From NCBI GenBank assembly GCA_008704415.1, contig VXIS01000264.1, positions 1 to 64,000 on the forward strand: a stretch of DNA of 64,000 nt. The letters are read 5' to 3'. Source of the stretch: Sphaerosporella brunnea (taxonomy: Eukaryota; Ascomycota; Pezizomycetes; Pezizales; Pyronemataceae). Under the pieces are notes generated by a model. It did not search any database. It was not told the origin of the DNA and worked only from the letters and a program-made list of their open reading frames with translations. The number at the start of each line of letters is the position of its first letter. The stretch's first letter is position 1. Both the position numbers and the translations under genes were made by a program. Shown piece after piece: positions 54,160-64,000 of the stretch.

Positions 54160-54590
54160 TTATGCAGCGAGACTTGTTAGGCCGACATGGCTTTGCACGC
54201 TTGTTGTTGAGCTGGATCGATCGATGCGGTTTGTGAGCTAGCTTATTGATGTCTAGAAGCAGGAGATCGAAGCACAGTTAAGCTCGGTTTTGAATCGTAA
54301 AGTGATCCCACCACTAAAACTCTTTCCACCTGCATCATTAACAGCGAATACGTGTGCAGCGAAGCGGAAATCGTTTCGTTGTAGTCATAACTCATTGAAA
54401 TGGCTGCCGCATTCAGACAGGGAAAGCAACGGCAGAGATCACAGTGGGTGAAACGGACCGGATACAGCGCAATCACATGATGCACCTGTCACGGACACTA
54501 TCAGGATGGGTTAGATGTGCTTTTTGTTGTTACCGTAAGGACAAGGAGAAGAACAAACATGGCAAAAGAAAGGCTGCCTTGCGAAGTCTT

Positions 54591-55200
54591 GAGCGGGCCC
54601 CAACCCTCCCGCTCCTCCCAGCTCCATTCTTTTGCTGGGTCCCAAGTCGTTCCGAGATCGGATCGAACGTCACCACACTCGGCAGGAGGAAGTCTGGCAC
54701 CAACTCCACGACCGTCATCCTCATCATCCGAAAGTGCAAGCCGACGACAGGAGAATCCGGCACCAGAGTGGTTCCGAAGTGTGGAGCGGGCCCCAACCCT
54801 CCCGCTCCTCCCAGCTCCATACTTTTGCTGGGTCCCAAGTCGTTCCGAGATCGACTCCAGCACCAGCTCCACGGGCGTCATGGTCATCCGAAATTCCAAC
54901 GCGAGCGACGCCGAGCGAATCCGGCACCAGAGTGGTTCCGAAGTGTGGAGCGGGCCCCAACCCTCCCGCTCCTCCCAGCTCCATTCTTTTGCTGGGTCCC
55001 AAGTCGTTTCGAGATCGGATCGAACGACACCACACTCGGCAGGAGGAAGTCTGGCACCAACTCCACGACCGTCATCCTCATCATCCGAAAGTGCAAGCCG
55101 AAGACAGGAGAATCCGGCACCGGGGTAGTTCCGAAGTGTTGAGCGGGCCCCAACCCTCCCGCTCCTCCCAGCTCCATTCTTCTGCTGGGTCCCAAGTCAT
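54591..55200 (+). repeat. Tandem repeat with alternating 193/164-bp units
   Basis: The block GAGCGGGCCCCAACCCTCCC starts at 54591, 54784, 54948 and 55141, giving spacings of 193, 164 and 193. Units 1 and 3 are nearly identical, and unit 2 is a shorter variant. The higher-order period is therefore 357 bp. Long open frames exist on both strands but jump phase from unit to unit, so coding is doubtful. Confidence 0.92.
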
Positions 55201-55740
55201 CACTCGATATCGACACCGCATCTTCGGCTGGCGCAGCTACGGCACCCAGGATGACGGCTTCTCTTCTTGATGGCGCGGGGAAGCTTCGCACCTAGATCAG
55301 CAAGATGACGCGCGACAACATTCTTGCGAGGAAACCACAGACAGACGAACGTCCCGCATTTCCAGCAGGAAACTGACGATATTGTTCCGTGGTATGTAGA
55401 CAAGACGATGACTGGAGACTTACTGCGGTTAGTACGTGTATTGCAAGAGGGGGTTTGTACGTGCCTTGGCGGGTGCGTGTTTTAAGGACGCAACTCGGTG
55501 TGCGATGTGGATGTGGGGTTGATTGTAGACAAGCAGGGCAGTGTTGAGAGTATACGAGGTTGTTTGAGCCCAGGGGTACGCGAAGTCGTTGTGGATCGTG
55601 ATGGGATGGGAACAGTAAAGTTTGTTGAAGGTAGACGAGGTTTTGGAGTCGACGAGGTTTTGGAGGTCAGGCGTCGGTGAAGTCGTTGGGATGGTGATGG
55701 GATGGGAGCAGTAGTTGAATTGTTGCTGTCTAACAGGCGT

Positions 55741-55982
55741 ATATATATATCAATTGGAGCCTCACTAAATATCACTCGGTATTCCATCACAGTATGTCAT
55801 TCCTCCAATCAATTGTTCTCACTCGTGCTTATCCATGCCTCAACCGTGCCGAGAAAGCCAGTTTCCAACCAGAAGAGAAGAAGGAACAACTCGTTTTATC
55901 AAAGATTCTTCCCTGGTGTGCACTCGGCCATTCTGGGCTTCCGCCTCGCTCAGTCTCCAGTATGGACCCTACCAGCGCATAG
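55741..55982 (+). CDS. Possible small gene start with TATA box
   Basis: TATATATATAT at 55741-55751 lies about 45 bp upstream of an ATG at 55794 in a good context (CACAGTATGTC). The frame gives 62 residues (MSFLQSIVLTRAYPCLNRAE) and stops at 55982. A GT just after (AGGTGCGC) could open an intron leading into 55983-56515, where further open frame exists up to the pogo insertion. No homology is recognised. Promoter-like layout is the only support. Confidence 0.25.
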
Positions 55983-56516
55983 GTGCGCTGGACCAGCCTC
56001 TCTCATGGTGGTCCTGCTGAAGCGCTGGCCGGATTAGATCGTACCAGACGTTCAAATCCAGTCTGCAGCCGTCGACGCACTGTACGGAGTACTGCTCCTC
56101 GTATACGCCTCGGGCGCTATTGTCAATTTCTGGACACCTCCCAGCCGCCTGGAGGCGCCGCTTGTGCAGGTACATCCATTGCGTCGATCGCTGGTAATCT
56201 CCCCGCGCACTTACCGCCATTATTAGGGTTGCTGGAAACGTCACGTTGCAACTTCGTGTTCAATTCATTTATTACAAAACGAACACGTCCGTCAGCCGCT
56301 TCTCAAAATCTGCATCAGCGCCACTACCCATGCTTCGTTGCTGCAGGTCCAACGCCATTCACCCTTTTGGAGAACGTTGTATACAAACGCGAGGCCGGCG
56401 TACCAGTTTGCGCAGTGTTTTCCGCCCGTAATGTGAAGGCACGCGTCCCAGGAGCGGATCCCCTGATCGCCGCAAGCTTCGCCTCTTTCTCACACACAGC
56501 TTCGACAACCACACTA

Positions 56517-58767
56517 ACGTACGTCAGGTAGATGCGAGTCGTCAGGGATTAGCGAGACGCCGGGTAAATGCCCGTGAACCCCACCATATCCCCGCTATCC
56601 TTTGCGACAACGTCGTCGGAAGCACCCAAAACCACCCCAAAAAATGCCACATATCGAGGACCGAACCTCTCAACTCAATATTGATCGCGAGGAGCGCTTC
56701 CAGAGAGCTCTAAAAGCACTGAAGGATGGTGTTTTCACCTCTATCGGGGAGGCGGCTACCGCATTCAACCTTCCTAAGTCTAGCCTCGGACATCGTCGCA
56801 ATGGCCGGCAAACGAGGCAGAAAGCGCACGAGGGTGATCAAATACTCTCTCCTGCTGCAGAAAAGACAGTTGTGAAGTGGATACTCAAGTTAGACGACTG
56901 TGGTTTTCCACCTCGTTTAGACCGTTTGTGGCAGATGGTGGAGAAGCTAGCGGTGCAGGAGCGAGCGGCCCTCAAAGCCCGCTACGAAGCCGAAGGGCGG
57001 AAAAACATAGTTCACGATACCATCGGCAAGAACTGGATCACACAGTTTCTCAACCGCCACCCAGTTTTAGCTGCGAAACTAGCCCGAAGGATGGATCGTC
57101 AGCGAGTCTTCGCCAGCAACGCTACGACCATCGCCGACCACTTCAGAAAGCTCGGCAAGATCATTCAGAAGGAGCGATTCCGTCCGCATCAGATTAGCAA
57201 CGTTGACGAGAAGGGTATCATCCTTGGTTATTCTTCGAAGTCAAAAGTGATCACCCAGCGTGGGAAGAAAACACCTTACGTAAGGCAGCATGGACAGCGC
57301 GAGCTAGTGACGCTAGTCGAAGCAGTCTCGGCAAATGGCTATGTCTTTCCGACTTTCCTGATTACCAAAGGCACTGTGCATACCTACGGGCAATTTGGAA
57401 ATATCAAAAAGGAGGATGCAGAAGTACGTTTTGGCAAGTCTCCGAAGGGTTGGACCGATGATGAGCTTGGGTTCCACTGGCTTAAGGACATCTACCACCC
57501 CTACAGCCTTAAGCGCATCCAGCCCGGCGAGAAAAGGCTATTAATCCTCGACGGTCATGGTTCCCATATCACTTTAGAGTTCAGCGACTTCTGCGATGCC
57601 CATGACATCATTCTGTATTGTTTGCCGGCCCACACGACTCATCTGCTGCAACCGCTGGACGTGGGTCTCTTCTCCCCCCTGCAACAATATTACGGAAAAT
57701 TTGTGGAGGACTACTACCTCGCCACCAACGTTGGGATTAGTCATGCGCAGTTTCTCCCCATCTACAAGAAGGCACGAGAAGCAGCGTACACGCGGGAGAA
57801 TATAGAAAGCGGTTTTAGAGAGACTGGAATCGTGCCCTTCAACCCCCGCCTCCTTTTGGACGGTCCAAACCTTCGCCGAACCAAAGCTTCCACCCTTGCC
57901 CCCACCGAGCCGGACCTTTTACTGGATAAGACTCCACAGACGAGGTGCCAGCTACGTCGCCGAGCTGTATACTCCATGGAGTGGATCAAAACAGCGACGT
58001 ATGGGCAGCTTTGTAAACATGTCCTGCGACTCAACAACGAGCTCGTTTCTGAAAAGGTTCAGAACGAAATCCTCACCAACGATATGCAGCATTTGAGGAA
58101 CCCGTCGAAGCTCGCGAAGAACACCAAGAAAGACAAGCGAGTCATCAGCAAAGCGAGGGTTATCACTGGTGCCCAGGCCATGGAGGGTAAGAAGGCGCTG
58201 GACGAGAAGAAATCTATGTCTCGCCGCCGCCGCAAGACTCAACCCGCTGCCCCTGCTGCCCCCAATGCCCCGGATGCTCTCCCAGCAGTTCCTGCAACCC
58301 CTCGACAAACTAAAGTCTGCTTTGTATCCCCTGTGTTGCCAGTAGAGACCCCTCGCTGCCCAGTCAACCGCAGCCGTCAAAAAGCCACTCCTCCACCAGA
58401 CGACTGGTCTGACTCCAGCTCTGATGAAGAGACACCGGTGACCCCCCTAGGTCTGACGCGACCCCCGCGACCCCCCGTAGTCCTCAACACTCCTCTCGCT
58501 CCAAATAGACGGCTCCCTGATAGACCGTTAGCAGTGAACCTCAGAAGCAGGAAGAAGTGACTAAGGTGAGCATCACATTGAGATCTGTGTGCTTTCTGCT
58601 GACCGTGCTCGCAAGGATGATGCGCCGGTTCTTTCTCTATCATTTGCGTGTTTCGGATTGTCTGTATGTAGTGTGGTTGTCGAAATATGAATTTATTTTT
58701 TTGTGGTGTCGTCGGGTCGTGAGGCGTCTCGCTAATCCCTGACGACTCGCTTCTACCTGATGTACGT
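56517..58767 (+). mobile_element. Complete pogo-type element
   Basis: Inverted repeats of about 46 bp start ACGTACRTCAGGTAGA at both ends and differ at two positions (56524 and 56533 side). TA flanks at 56515-56516 and 58768-58769. The 2251-bp length, the TA target and a single open transposase gene fit the pogo/Fot1 group. Near-identical ends indicate a young insertion. Confidence 0.93.
56644..58560 (+). CDS. pogo/Tigger-family DDE transposase, intact, 638 aa
   Basis: The first ATG in the frame is at 56644 (MPHIEDRTSQLNIDREERFQ). The frame is open further upstream but has no earlier ATG. Domain order: a Psq-type helix-turn-helix at about residues 12-60 (ALKDGVFTSIGEAATAFNLP), a CENP-B-type second DNA-binding domain at about 68-155 (SPAAEKTVVKWILKL...WITQFLNRHP), and a DDE_1 catalytic domain at about 170-400. 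The catalytic Asp residues are D188 (ISNVDEKGI), D303 (LLILDGHGSH) and D339 (LLQPLDVGLF), all present, with a DD35D-like spacing. The C-terminal third is basic then Pro/Ala-rich, ending NLRSRKK. No stops or frameshifts. It sits inside 46-bp TIRs, so the element may be autonomous. Confidence 0.95.
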   Translation: MPHIEDRTSQLNIDREERFQRALKALKDGVFTSIGEAATAFNLPKSSLGHRRNGRQTRQKAHEGDQILSPAAEKTVVKWILKLDDCGFPPRLDRLWQMVEKLAVQERAALKARYEAEGRKNIVHDTIGKNWITQFLNRHPVLAAKLARRMDRQRVFASNATTIADHFRKLGKIIQKERFRPHQISNVDEKGIILGYSSKSKVITQRGKKTPYVRQHGQRELVTLVEAVSANGYVFPTFLITKGTVHTYGQFGNIKKEDAEVRFGKSPKGWTDDELGFHWLKDIYHPYSLKRIQPGEKRLLILDGHGSHITLEFSDFCDAHDIILYCLPAHTTHLLQPLDVGLFSPLQQYYGKFVEDYYLATNVGISHAQFLPIYKKAREAAYTRENIESGFRETGIVPFNPRLLLDGPNLRRTKASTLAPTEPDLLLDKTPQTRCQLRRRAVYSMEWIKTATYGQLCKHVLRLNNELVSEKVQNEILTNDMQHLRNPSKLAKNTKKDKRVISKARVITGAQAMEGKKALDEKKSMSRRRRKTQPAAPAAPNAPDALPAVPATPRQTKVCFVSPVLPVETPRCPVNRSRQKATPPPDDWSDSSSDEETPVTPLGLTRPPRPPVVLNTPLAPNRRLPDRPLAVNLRSRKK

Positions 58768-58769
58768 TA

Positions 58770-59365
58770 ACCGCCCGGAAATGCCGAAAACCCCGCACAC
58801 TTTGGCTTCACGATGTTTTTGTGGTGTGTGTGTCCGCTCTACCCGGCGAGGTAGAGTGTACGGTTTCGATTCAACAACTCATTTGCCCCCGCGATTCGCT
58901 TGCTACCACTCAGTATTAACCTCAGCCGATAGTCCGCATGGCAACTCGTCGGAATGAACGTTTAACGCCAGTTAGCAAGGCGATAGCGCTTGCAGTGAGC
59001 CCCCCATCGAGACGGAACGGAACTATATCGTGCGAAGCGAGCCAGCGATAACTCCTGAGCGTGTGCGCGTATACCAATCGACCTCAGTCCGCAACCCGGC
59101 AAAGTGGGGCCCCCTCTGTGGGTAGGCAGAGGCACCTAACCCCCACAAGTCGCAGTCGCCGGTAACTTGGACTCTTTCGGTGCCCCGAGCAGGGCCGATT
59201 GTAGTGTGGGGATCATGGTTTTAGGCAGCAAAGAGACCACGTTCCAGAGGGTGAAATATCCCCGACATCGAGGGCACAGCGATGTTTGAGATCTTTCGGG
59301 CGTTAGAAGCGCGCGTGCATCTGGGCGGAGGAATGCACATGGTAGTGGGTCGGTCGGGGAGGGAG
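58770..59365. other. No recognisable gene
   Basis: Right flank of the pogo element. No conserved motif or terminal repeat was seen. Confidence 0.5.
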
Positions 59366-59369
59366 CACG

Positions 59370-59586
59370 TCAAGTCGATATAGGGATCACTTTCACTGAA
59401 GGGCTGGAGAAGGTTTTTTGGGGTTTTCGATTCACTCTTTTCACTGAAAATTTCCTTGAGAGAGCCGGCAGGCCAGGCACGCCCGTCTGTAGGCCCGTGA
59501 GGCCTAAGGGTAGTCTGTTTCTCTCCTGTATGTATATGTCATGGCCGCAAGCGGCCGAATACATCATGATTAAAACAAAACAAAAG
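59370..59586 (+). mobile_element. LINE 3' tail, severely 5'-truncated
   Basis: It ends GGCCGCAAGCGGCC then GAATACATCATGATTAAAAC and AAAACAAAA, matching the tail of the LINE at 52436 in the opposite orientation. Only about 200 bp of 3' untranslated sequence remain. A target duplication could not be defined. Confidence 0.7.
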
Positions 59587-59589
59587 CCG

Positions 59590-60280
59590 AAGCTTCGCGC
59601 ACCACTGTGTCCAAGACCACCGTCATGACATGAATCAGGTCATGATAAAAGAGCAGATGTCGGTATTCAACAATTTCGAGCTCGTGCACGATGCGGCGGA
59701 CATCAGCGGGTGTGGCCAGCCCCGTCACGGCCCGGAAGCTGCGCTGCGCGGTGTTGTGCAGCGGCACTGGCCATCGAGGATCCCGTCGACCGTCCACTCT
59801 TGCCGCCACGGCGGGACGAGATCCTAGCACCAGCCATCGGCGGCCAGGTGCGCGGCTGTCATCTCGCCGCGTTCGGAGCCCCAGTACGCGTCAGTGATTC
59901 ATAGGTTGTCGTGGAACACCACCTCAGCCTCGGTGTCAGCTCGCGCGGCGAGAAGCGTGGACACTACCTGCCTGAGTGCGGCGGCCGTGCCAGGCGGGCA
60001 GGTGCCGACTCCGTCGGATACCCCGCCCTATTGATATCGCACTGTGGCGACGACGTGCATCAGCGGCGGCGAACCGTGGGTGGGACGCAGCGCGGGTACC
60101 TCGCTGTCGTCCGCGTGCAGTGTGGCGAGGAGCGCAATCGGCACGGCACGCCTCCAGGTGGTTTTGAAACGGTGCCCGATCCCGCTGGTCGCTGACTTCG
60201 GGAATAGCCTCGGGCCGCTGGCCGGCGAGGTGAGCTTCGTGAGCAGATACAGAACGTGCTCTTCGTCCCCGTAGGTCATC
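59590..60280. other. GC-rich stretch with open frames on both strands, unrecognised
   Basis: Open stretches at 59570-59830 (-), 59911-60195 (+) and 60028-60489 (-) overlap each other, so GC-rich composition alone may explain them. No domain was recognised. Confidence 0.4.
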
Positions 60281-63200
60281 ATAGCCTTGAGAGTACAGGC
60301 GCGCGCGAGCCGGCTCGAGTCTATGTATTTTTGCGCTCCAGTGCGCTCGATAGATAGCACGAGGTTTCGCTCAAGTTGTCTTCCACCCCGCTTCCCCCCC
60401 CTCCTACAAACACATCGCTCCGCCCCCCACCCCCCTACAACCACCCCGCTTCCCCTCCCAAAGAATGTCAGAGACCAACCAGCCAGCAATCAGCGCACGT
60501 ATGGAAGAAGATGCGATCCGAGCATTCCGCAAAGAGCTCATTGGACGTTGGGGTAAGCTGTTCTCACCGCTGTTGACCTCACTCTAATGGCTCCAGATAC
60601 ATTCCATGCTGCCCTGGGGCGCGGACGCTTAGTGGCCAGGCAACCTCACATACACCGCCTTTCTCTACGCCCACCGGATAATATTTCGTGAGGAGGTTGC
60701 GGGGACCGCTCGCAGACAGGTCCCAGAATTAGAGGCAGACCCCGGAACACTGAACCACAGCCATCGCCCAAGCGACGCAAAAACAAGGCGTGAGCAGGTG
60801 CAGATAATAAGAGGCCTATGGAACTGGTTCTCTGCTGCCATTGCCAGAAGACGTGGGCCCATATTGCACCAGCTATACAACCACAACCTGTTTTATGCGA
60901 CACATCGAGATGAAACACTGCAAAATTCCCTTCAACGAAGCCTCCGAAAAGAAGATGACAGAGTAACTCTGCAACCCAGTCCCTAGAATTACCGGTAGAG
61001 TCCCCGCAGCACGTAGCAGCACACCTTGGACAAATGCCACCCAAGCAGGTCTCGGCAGGCAAGTGGGAGAGCGGTTTTCAGTAAGCAAGTATCGGCAGCT
61101 GCTAGCAGAATTTGTTGTTGAATCCAGCTCAGCTTTTCAGATTGTGAAATATCCATCGTTTCATGGTGTTAGTTCCTATCTTAACGGAAAAGCTCCTCTC
61201 ATTGGTAGAGACTCAGTGCGGAGGGATGAAATGGAAACTACAAACAAGGACCAAGAAAAGTCGCTGTAAAAGATCCAAGCCCACGTGGGTTTAGGAGGAC
61301 AAAACAATGGATATTTAACACTTACAAAGGATTCATAGACCTCTGGCAATCAGATTCCCTATCTAGGAGTCCCCGGTCATTGGATAGACAATAACGGAGA
61401 GGTACACAATGAGGCGCTGACGTTCCAATGCTTACGAGGCTCACATATGGCTGCAAATGTTGCCACTGTCATACAAAACTTTATGAAGGAGTGTAAAATT
61501 TCAGCAAATATACGGGCAATAACGGCTGACAACGCCTGTGTGAATGACAAGTTTTTCAAGTGCTTGGAAAAGCTTCAACCGGGGATTAAACGGTCCAACA
61601 CACAGGCTTGCTGTATGGCACACGTCATCAACCTGGCTGGTTAAGCAGTTCTTCGCAACCTACATGCAGAAACTCCGGAGGATCACACTCCTGATGATGA
61701 CTTCGATTCGCTGCCAAGTTTCTCAGGTTGCCGGATTCACAATGCCGCTCGCACACATACATCCACAAGTCGTGCACCCGCACAGATCCTTACCATGATG
61801 CGGCCGGTGTTTTCGAAGATACCTTCATCAAACCTCCTGGTGGAAGCCCTTTAAGCCCAATCCAATGTGAAGAAAATTATTTTTCTCTACCTGAATTAAG
61901 ATATAAAGACACGATAGAACTCAACACAGGCTTTGATCTGTTGTGCGCTTGCACTCAAGCCAGCTCTCAAGCCGTTGTGTAGTAACGAAAAACGATTGCA
62001 TTCTTTTTACCTTGTTTCTGACGAGTGGTTAGTTCTTGAACAGCTACGCAACCTTCTCAAGCCTTTCGTCACAGCCACAGCTACCGTATTTTGCAGTTCT
62101 TATAGACAACGTTGGAAAGTTTACGCCGAATCAGGCACAAAAAGTGTCGCGCTGACCACTCATCGCTGCTGCCAGTGCCGGTCTTACACCCACCTCCCGC
62201 AGTATTGTTTCTGGTACCCCCTTCCCAGTTATCCCTGCAAAACCTTAAGGGTTACTGAAGGGTTTATGGACGTTGATGATTATCAACGGTGAGGCTGCAT
62301 AATCATCAATGAGTCCACTGTATTAGGAAGTGTCCTAAGAGTTACAATGCCTCCGTCATAATGGCGGTGGTGAATGAATAATGGCAACTTTATTGGTCTA
62401 ACACCTTGCGGTTGTCACAGGTTATTCACCGTGAGTTACAGGCAAAAAGTGGTTAGTTGCCGGTTCTCATAGAAAGATCAACGTTGAGGCACAAAGGCGA
62501 ATCCGTCAGTAGATAACCCGAGAAGTTTCCCTTGAGTTGAGAGATCATCATAGTTGCAGACATCATTGTTAGGATATCGTGAGGTTTAACCTCAACAATA
62601 TTGTAGTTTATATGATCTATATTCGTTTCGAATGTTTACTCTATTTTCCCTTCGATACGAATATACTCGTACCATTACCAAATCTTTACCAATCACGTAT
62701 CTGAAAGCTCTTGGTCCAATAAATATCCTTTACTTAGAAAAGAATGATTGTGAGACCTATCTTCCTCATACGCAGTTTGGTGAACCCAGCGGTTGTACAG
62801 GCGGTCCATTGCACTTACGGAAATCTATGGACGATACCAATAACTTTAACAGACCAAAGAGTGCAATCATGTTGGATCCGCGTTGCAAAATTCAAGGATT
62901 TATAGTTATAGGGTGGTAATCTGCATCAATAGGCGTGTCCCGTGCAGGTTTAGAGTCTATTTTGGAGGACAACTATAGCTGTGGCTCTGTGGAAACAATC
63001 AACAACCCTAACATTCGAAGCATTCAAGTAAATGAAGATCTTGCTGCAATATTTGGCAATATTAGATGGCGAGTGCAGTCTACAAACAATGCTTCAAGTG
63101 CACTGGAGGTATTAGAGACTATATGTTATTTTTGCGTACTCACAGTGGACATCAAGACAGACCCGCTTTGCTGGTGAAAGCTCAATGAGGACCGATTTCC

Positions 63201-63756
63201 GTTCCTTGCAAGAATGGCACGAGGTTACCCGGAGATATGTGCCTCCAACGTCTCCTGCAACCAACTTTTCATAGTTGCTGGTGACATAATCACCAAAATG
63301 CAAAACCGTATTCTCAAAGAATCAAGTAGCGTTCTGCTACTGCTCAAGCATTGATTGAACCAGACGGATGTCCAACCCTGGGAAAAATGGCGATAAGAGG
63401 AGGGGGAGAACAAACCAGTACCGACTGGTGAAACTATACTCACCGCTTAGAGTGACTACAATGCAGCTGAGGGTGTTGAATCGGACGTTGAAGCCTTGCT
63501 GAACTCCTTTTCGGGTCTCTCAGACTTATTCGATTGATCTGGCATTGATCTGCACATTTTATACTCTCATATATAATTTAGGTTGCTCTGCAACAACCCC
63601 TGCATGCGTCAAAATGTGATTTTATATGGCAGGCTCGAGCTTTAGCTTGAGCTCATGCTTCCCCAGCTCGATCTCGAGAGTCAAGCAGCCAAAATTGCAC
63701 AACCAAGCTCGAGCCTACACTTGAGCTTGACCCGACTCTGCTTGTGGGCAACACTA
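60281..63756 (+). mobile_element. hAT-2 element, decayed near-full-length copy
   Basis: The right end, read inward, is TAGTGTTGCCCACAAGC, preceded by the CTCGAGC-rich subterminal region of this family. The left end near 60281 is degenerate (TAGCCTTGAGAGTAC), but its subterminal sequence (GAGCCGGCTCGAGTC, ATGTATTTTTG) matches the right end of 39892-42456. No matching octamer duplication was found, so the left limit is approximate. Confidence 0.7.
60465..63352 (+). pseudogene. hAT-2 transposase, many stops
   Basis: The ATG at 60465 (MSETNQPAISARMEEDAIRA) is shared with the copy at 42217. A 44-nt intron is likely at 60553-60596 (GTAAGC...CTAAT...CCAG). Catalytic-core blocks are visible: ITADNACVNDKFFKCLEKLQ and CMAHVINLAG (61519-61644), then DEWLVLEQLRNLLKPFVTAT (about 62020-62080). 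The dimerisation region follows, FPFLARMARGY...NVSCNQLFIVAGDIITK (63197-63300). Numerous stops and frame changes lie between. The order and spacing are those of a standard hAT transposase of roughly 650-700 residues. Confidence 0.82.
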
Positions 63757-64000
63757 GGCGCATCTCTGCGAGCTCAAGATCGTGCCTGAACTCTGAAACC
63801 AGGGTGTCAAATCGTTGGACAAATCTGGCGCCAAAATACGGCCTGTTGCCTCACTGACACGTCCCCCGGACGTGCCCGTTACCGGCCAGCACTCGGACTC
63901 CCATTGAAAAAATTGAATAGCGGTTTTCAGAACCCTGGATGGCCACTCAAAGATGGCATCAGTTTTGTTCCTGTAAGATCAATCATGCAGCCTTAAGCTC
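63757..64000. other. No recognisable feature
   Basis: Flank of the hAT-2 element up to the end of the window. Confidence 0.5.

Noticed and set aside
54444..55270. Three overlapping long plus-strand frames and two minus-strand frames over the 193/164-bp array
   Set aside because: They exist because the repeat units lack stops. The phase changes between units and there is no start context or domain.
56602..56643. Upstream extension of the pogo transposase by 14 residues
   Set aside because: The extension would need a TTG start. The first ATG is at 56644 and has a suitable A-rich context.
59570..60489. Several overlapping GC-rich open frames as host genes
   Set aside because: They overlap on both strands, lack recognisable domains and splice structure, and can be explained by base composition.

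Overview
The window looks like fungal nuclear DNA from a transposon-rich, gene-poor compartment. Three points support this. The three introns visible in transposase genes are 44-53 nt with GT...AG ends and CTRAY-like branch points. The element mix combines a chromodomain-type Gypsy, Copia, DIRS, LINE, hAT, Tc1, pogo, MULE and Helitron. No host housekeeping gene is recognisable. Small introns plus DIRS and many hAT elements fit a basidiomycete-like fungus, but that is inference and I cannot name the species.

Layout. 1-4244: near-perfect 2 x 2.1 kb palindrome made from the 3' part of a Gypsy element. Its right arm continues into the rest of that element (gag-pol on the minus strand, to about 8.1 kb). 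8.1-9.1 kb: Helitron remnant. 9.4-10.9 kb: Copia fragment (minus). 11.1-11.5 kb: hAT C-terminus. 12.1-13.5 kb: Tc1 element with one stop codon. 13.66-16.18 kb: complete MULE with an apparently intact intron-containing transposase. 16.2-17.0 kb: Asn/Pro-rich ORF of unknown function. 18.2-20 kb: hAT N-terminus split by a hAT miniature element. 23.7-24.4 kb: another hAT miniature. 25.86-30.78 kb: full-length but dead Copia element with LTRs and target duplication. 32.4-36.8 kb: decayed DIRS element interrupted by three small DNA elements. 37.4-45.8 kb: nest built on a decayed hAT gene (minus). 46.2-47.6 kb: second copy of a composite hAT element that carries a 52-bp minisatellite. 52.4-53.7 kb: truncated LINE with a 15-bp target duplication. 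54.6-55.2 kb: tandem repeat. 56.5-58.8 kb: complete pogo element with intact transposase. 59.4-59.6 kb: LINE tail. 60.3-63.8 kb: decayed hAT.

How the parts relate. Only the MULE and pogo transposases are open over their full length with all catalytic residues visible. Every other element is broken by stops, frameshifts, internal deletions or nested insertions. At least seven hAT-type insertions have readable 8-bp target duplications, so the order of insertion can be reconstructed. The most unusual object is a hAT-derived element found twice, in opposite orientations. Each copy has its own target duplication, and each carries two 5' ends, one 3' end and an internal 52-bp minisatellite of different length (about 5 versus 12 units).
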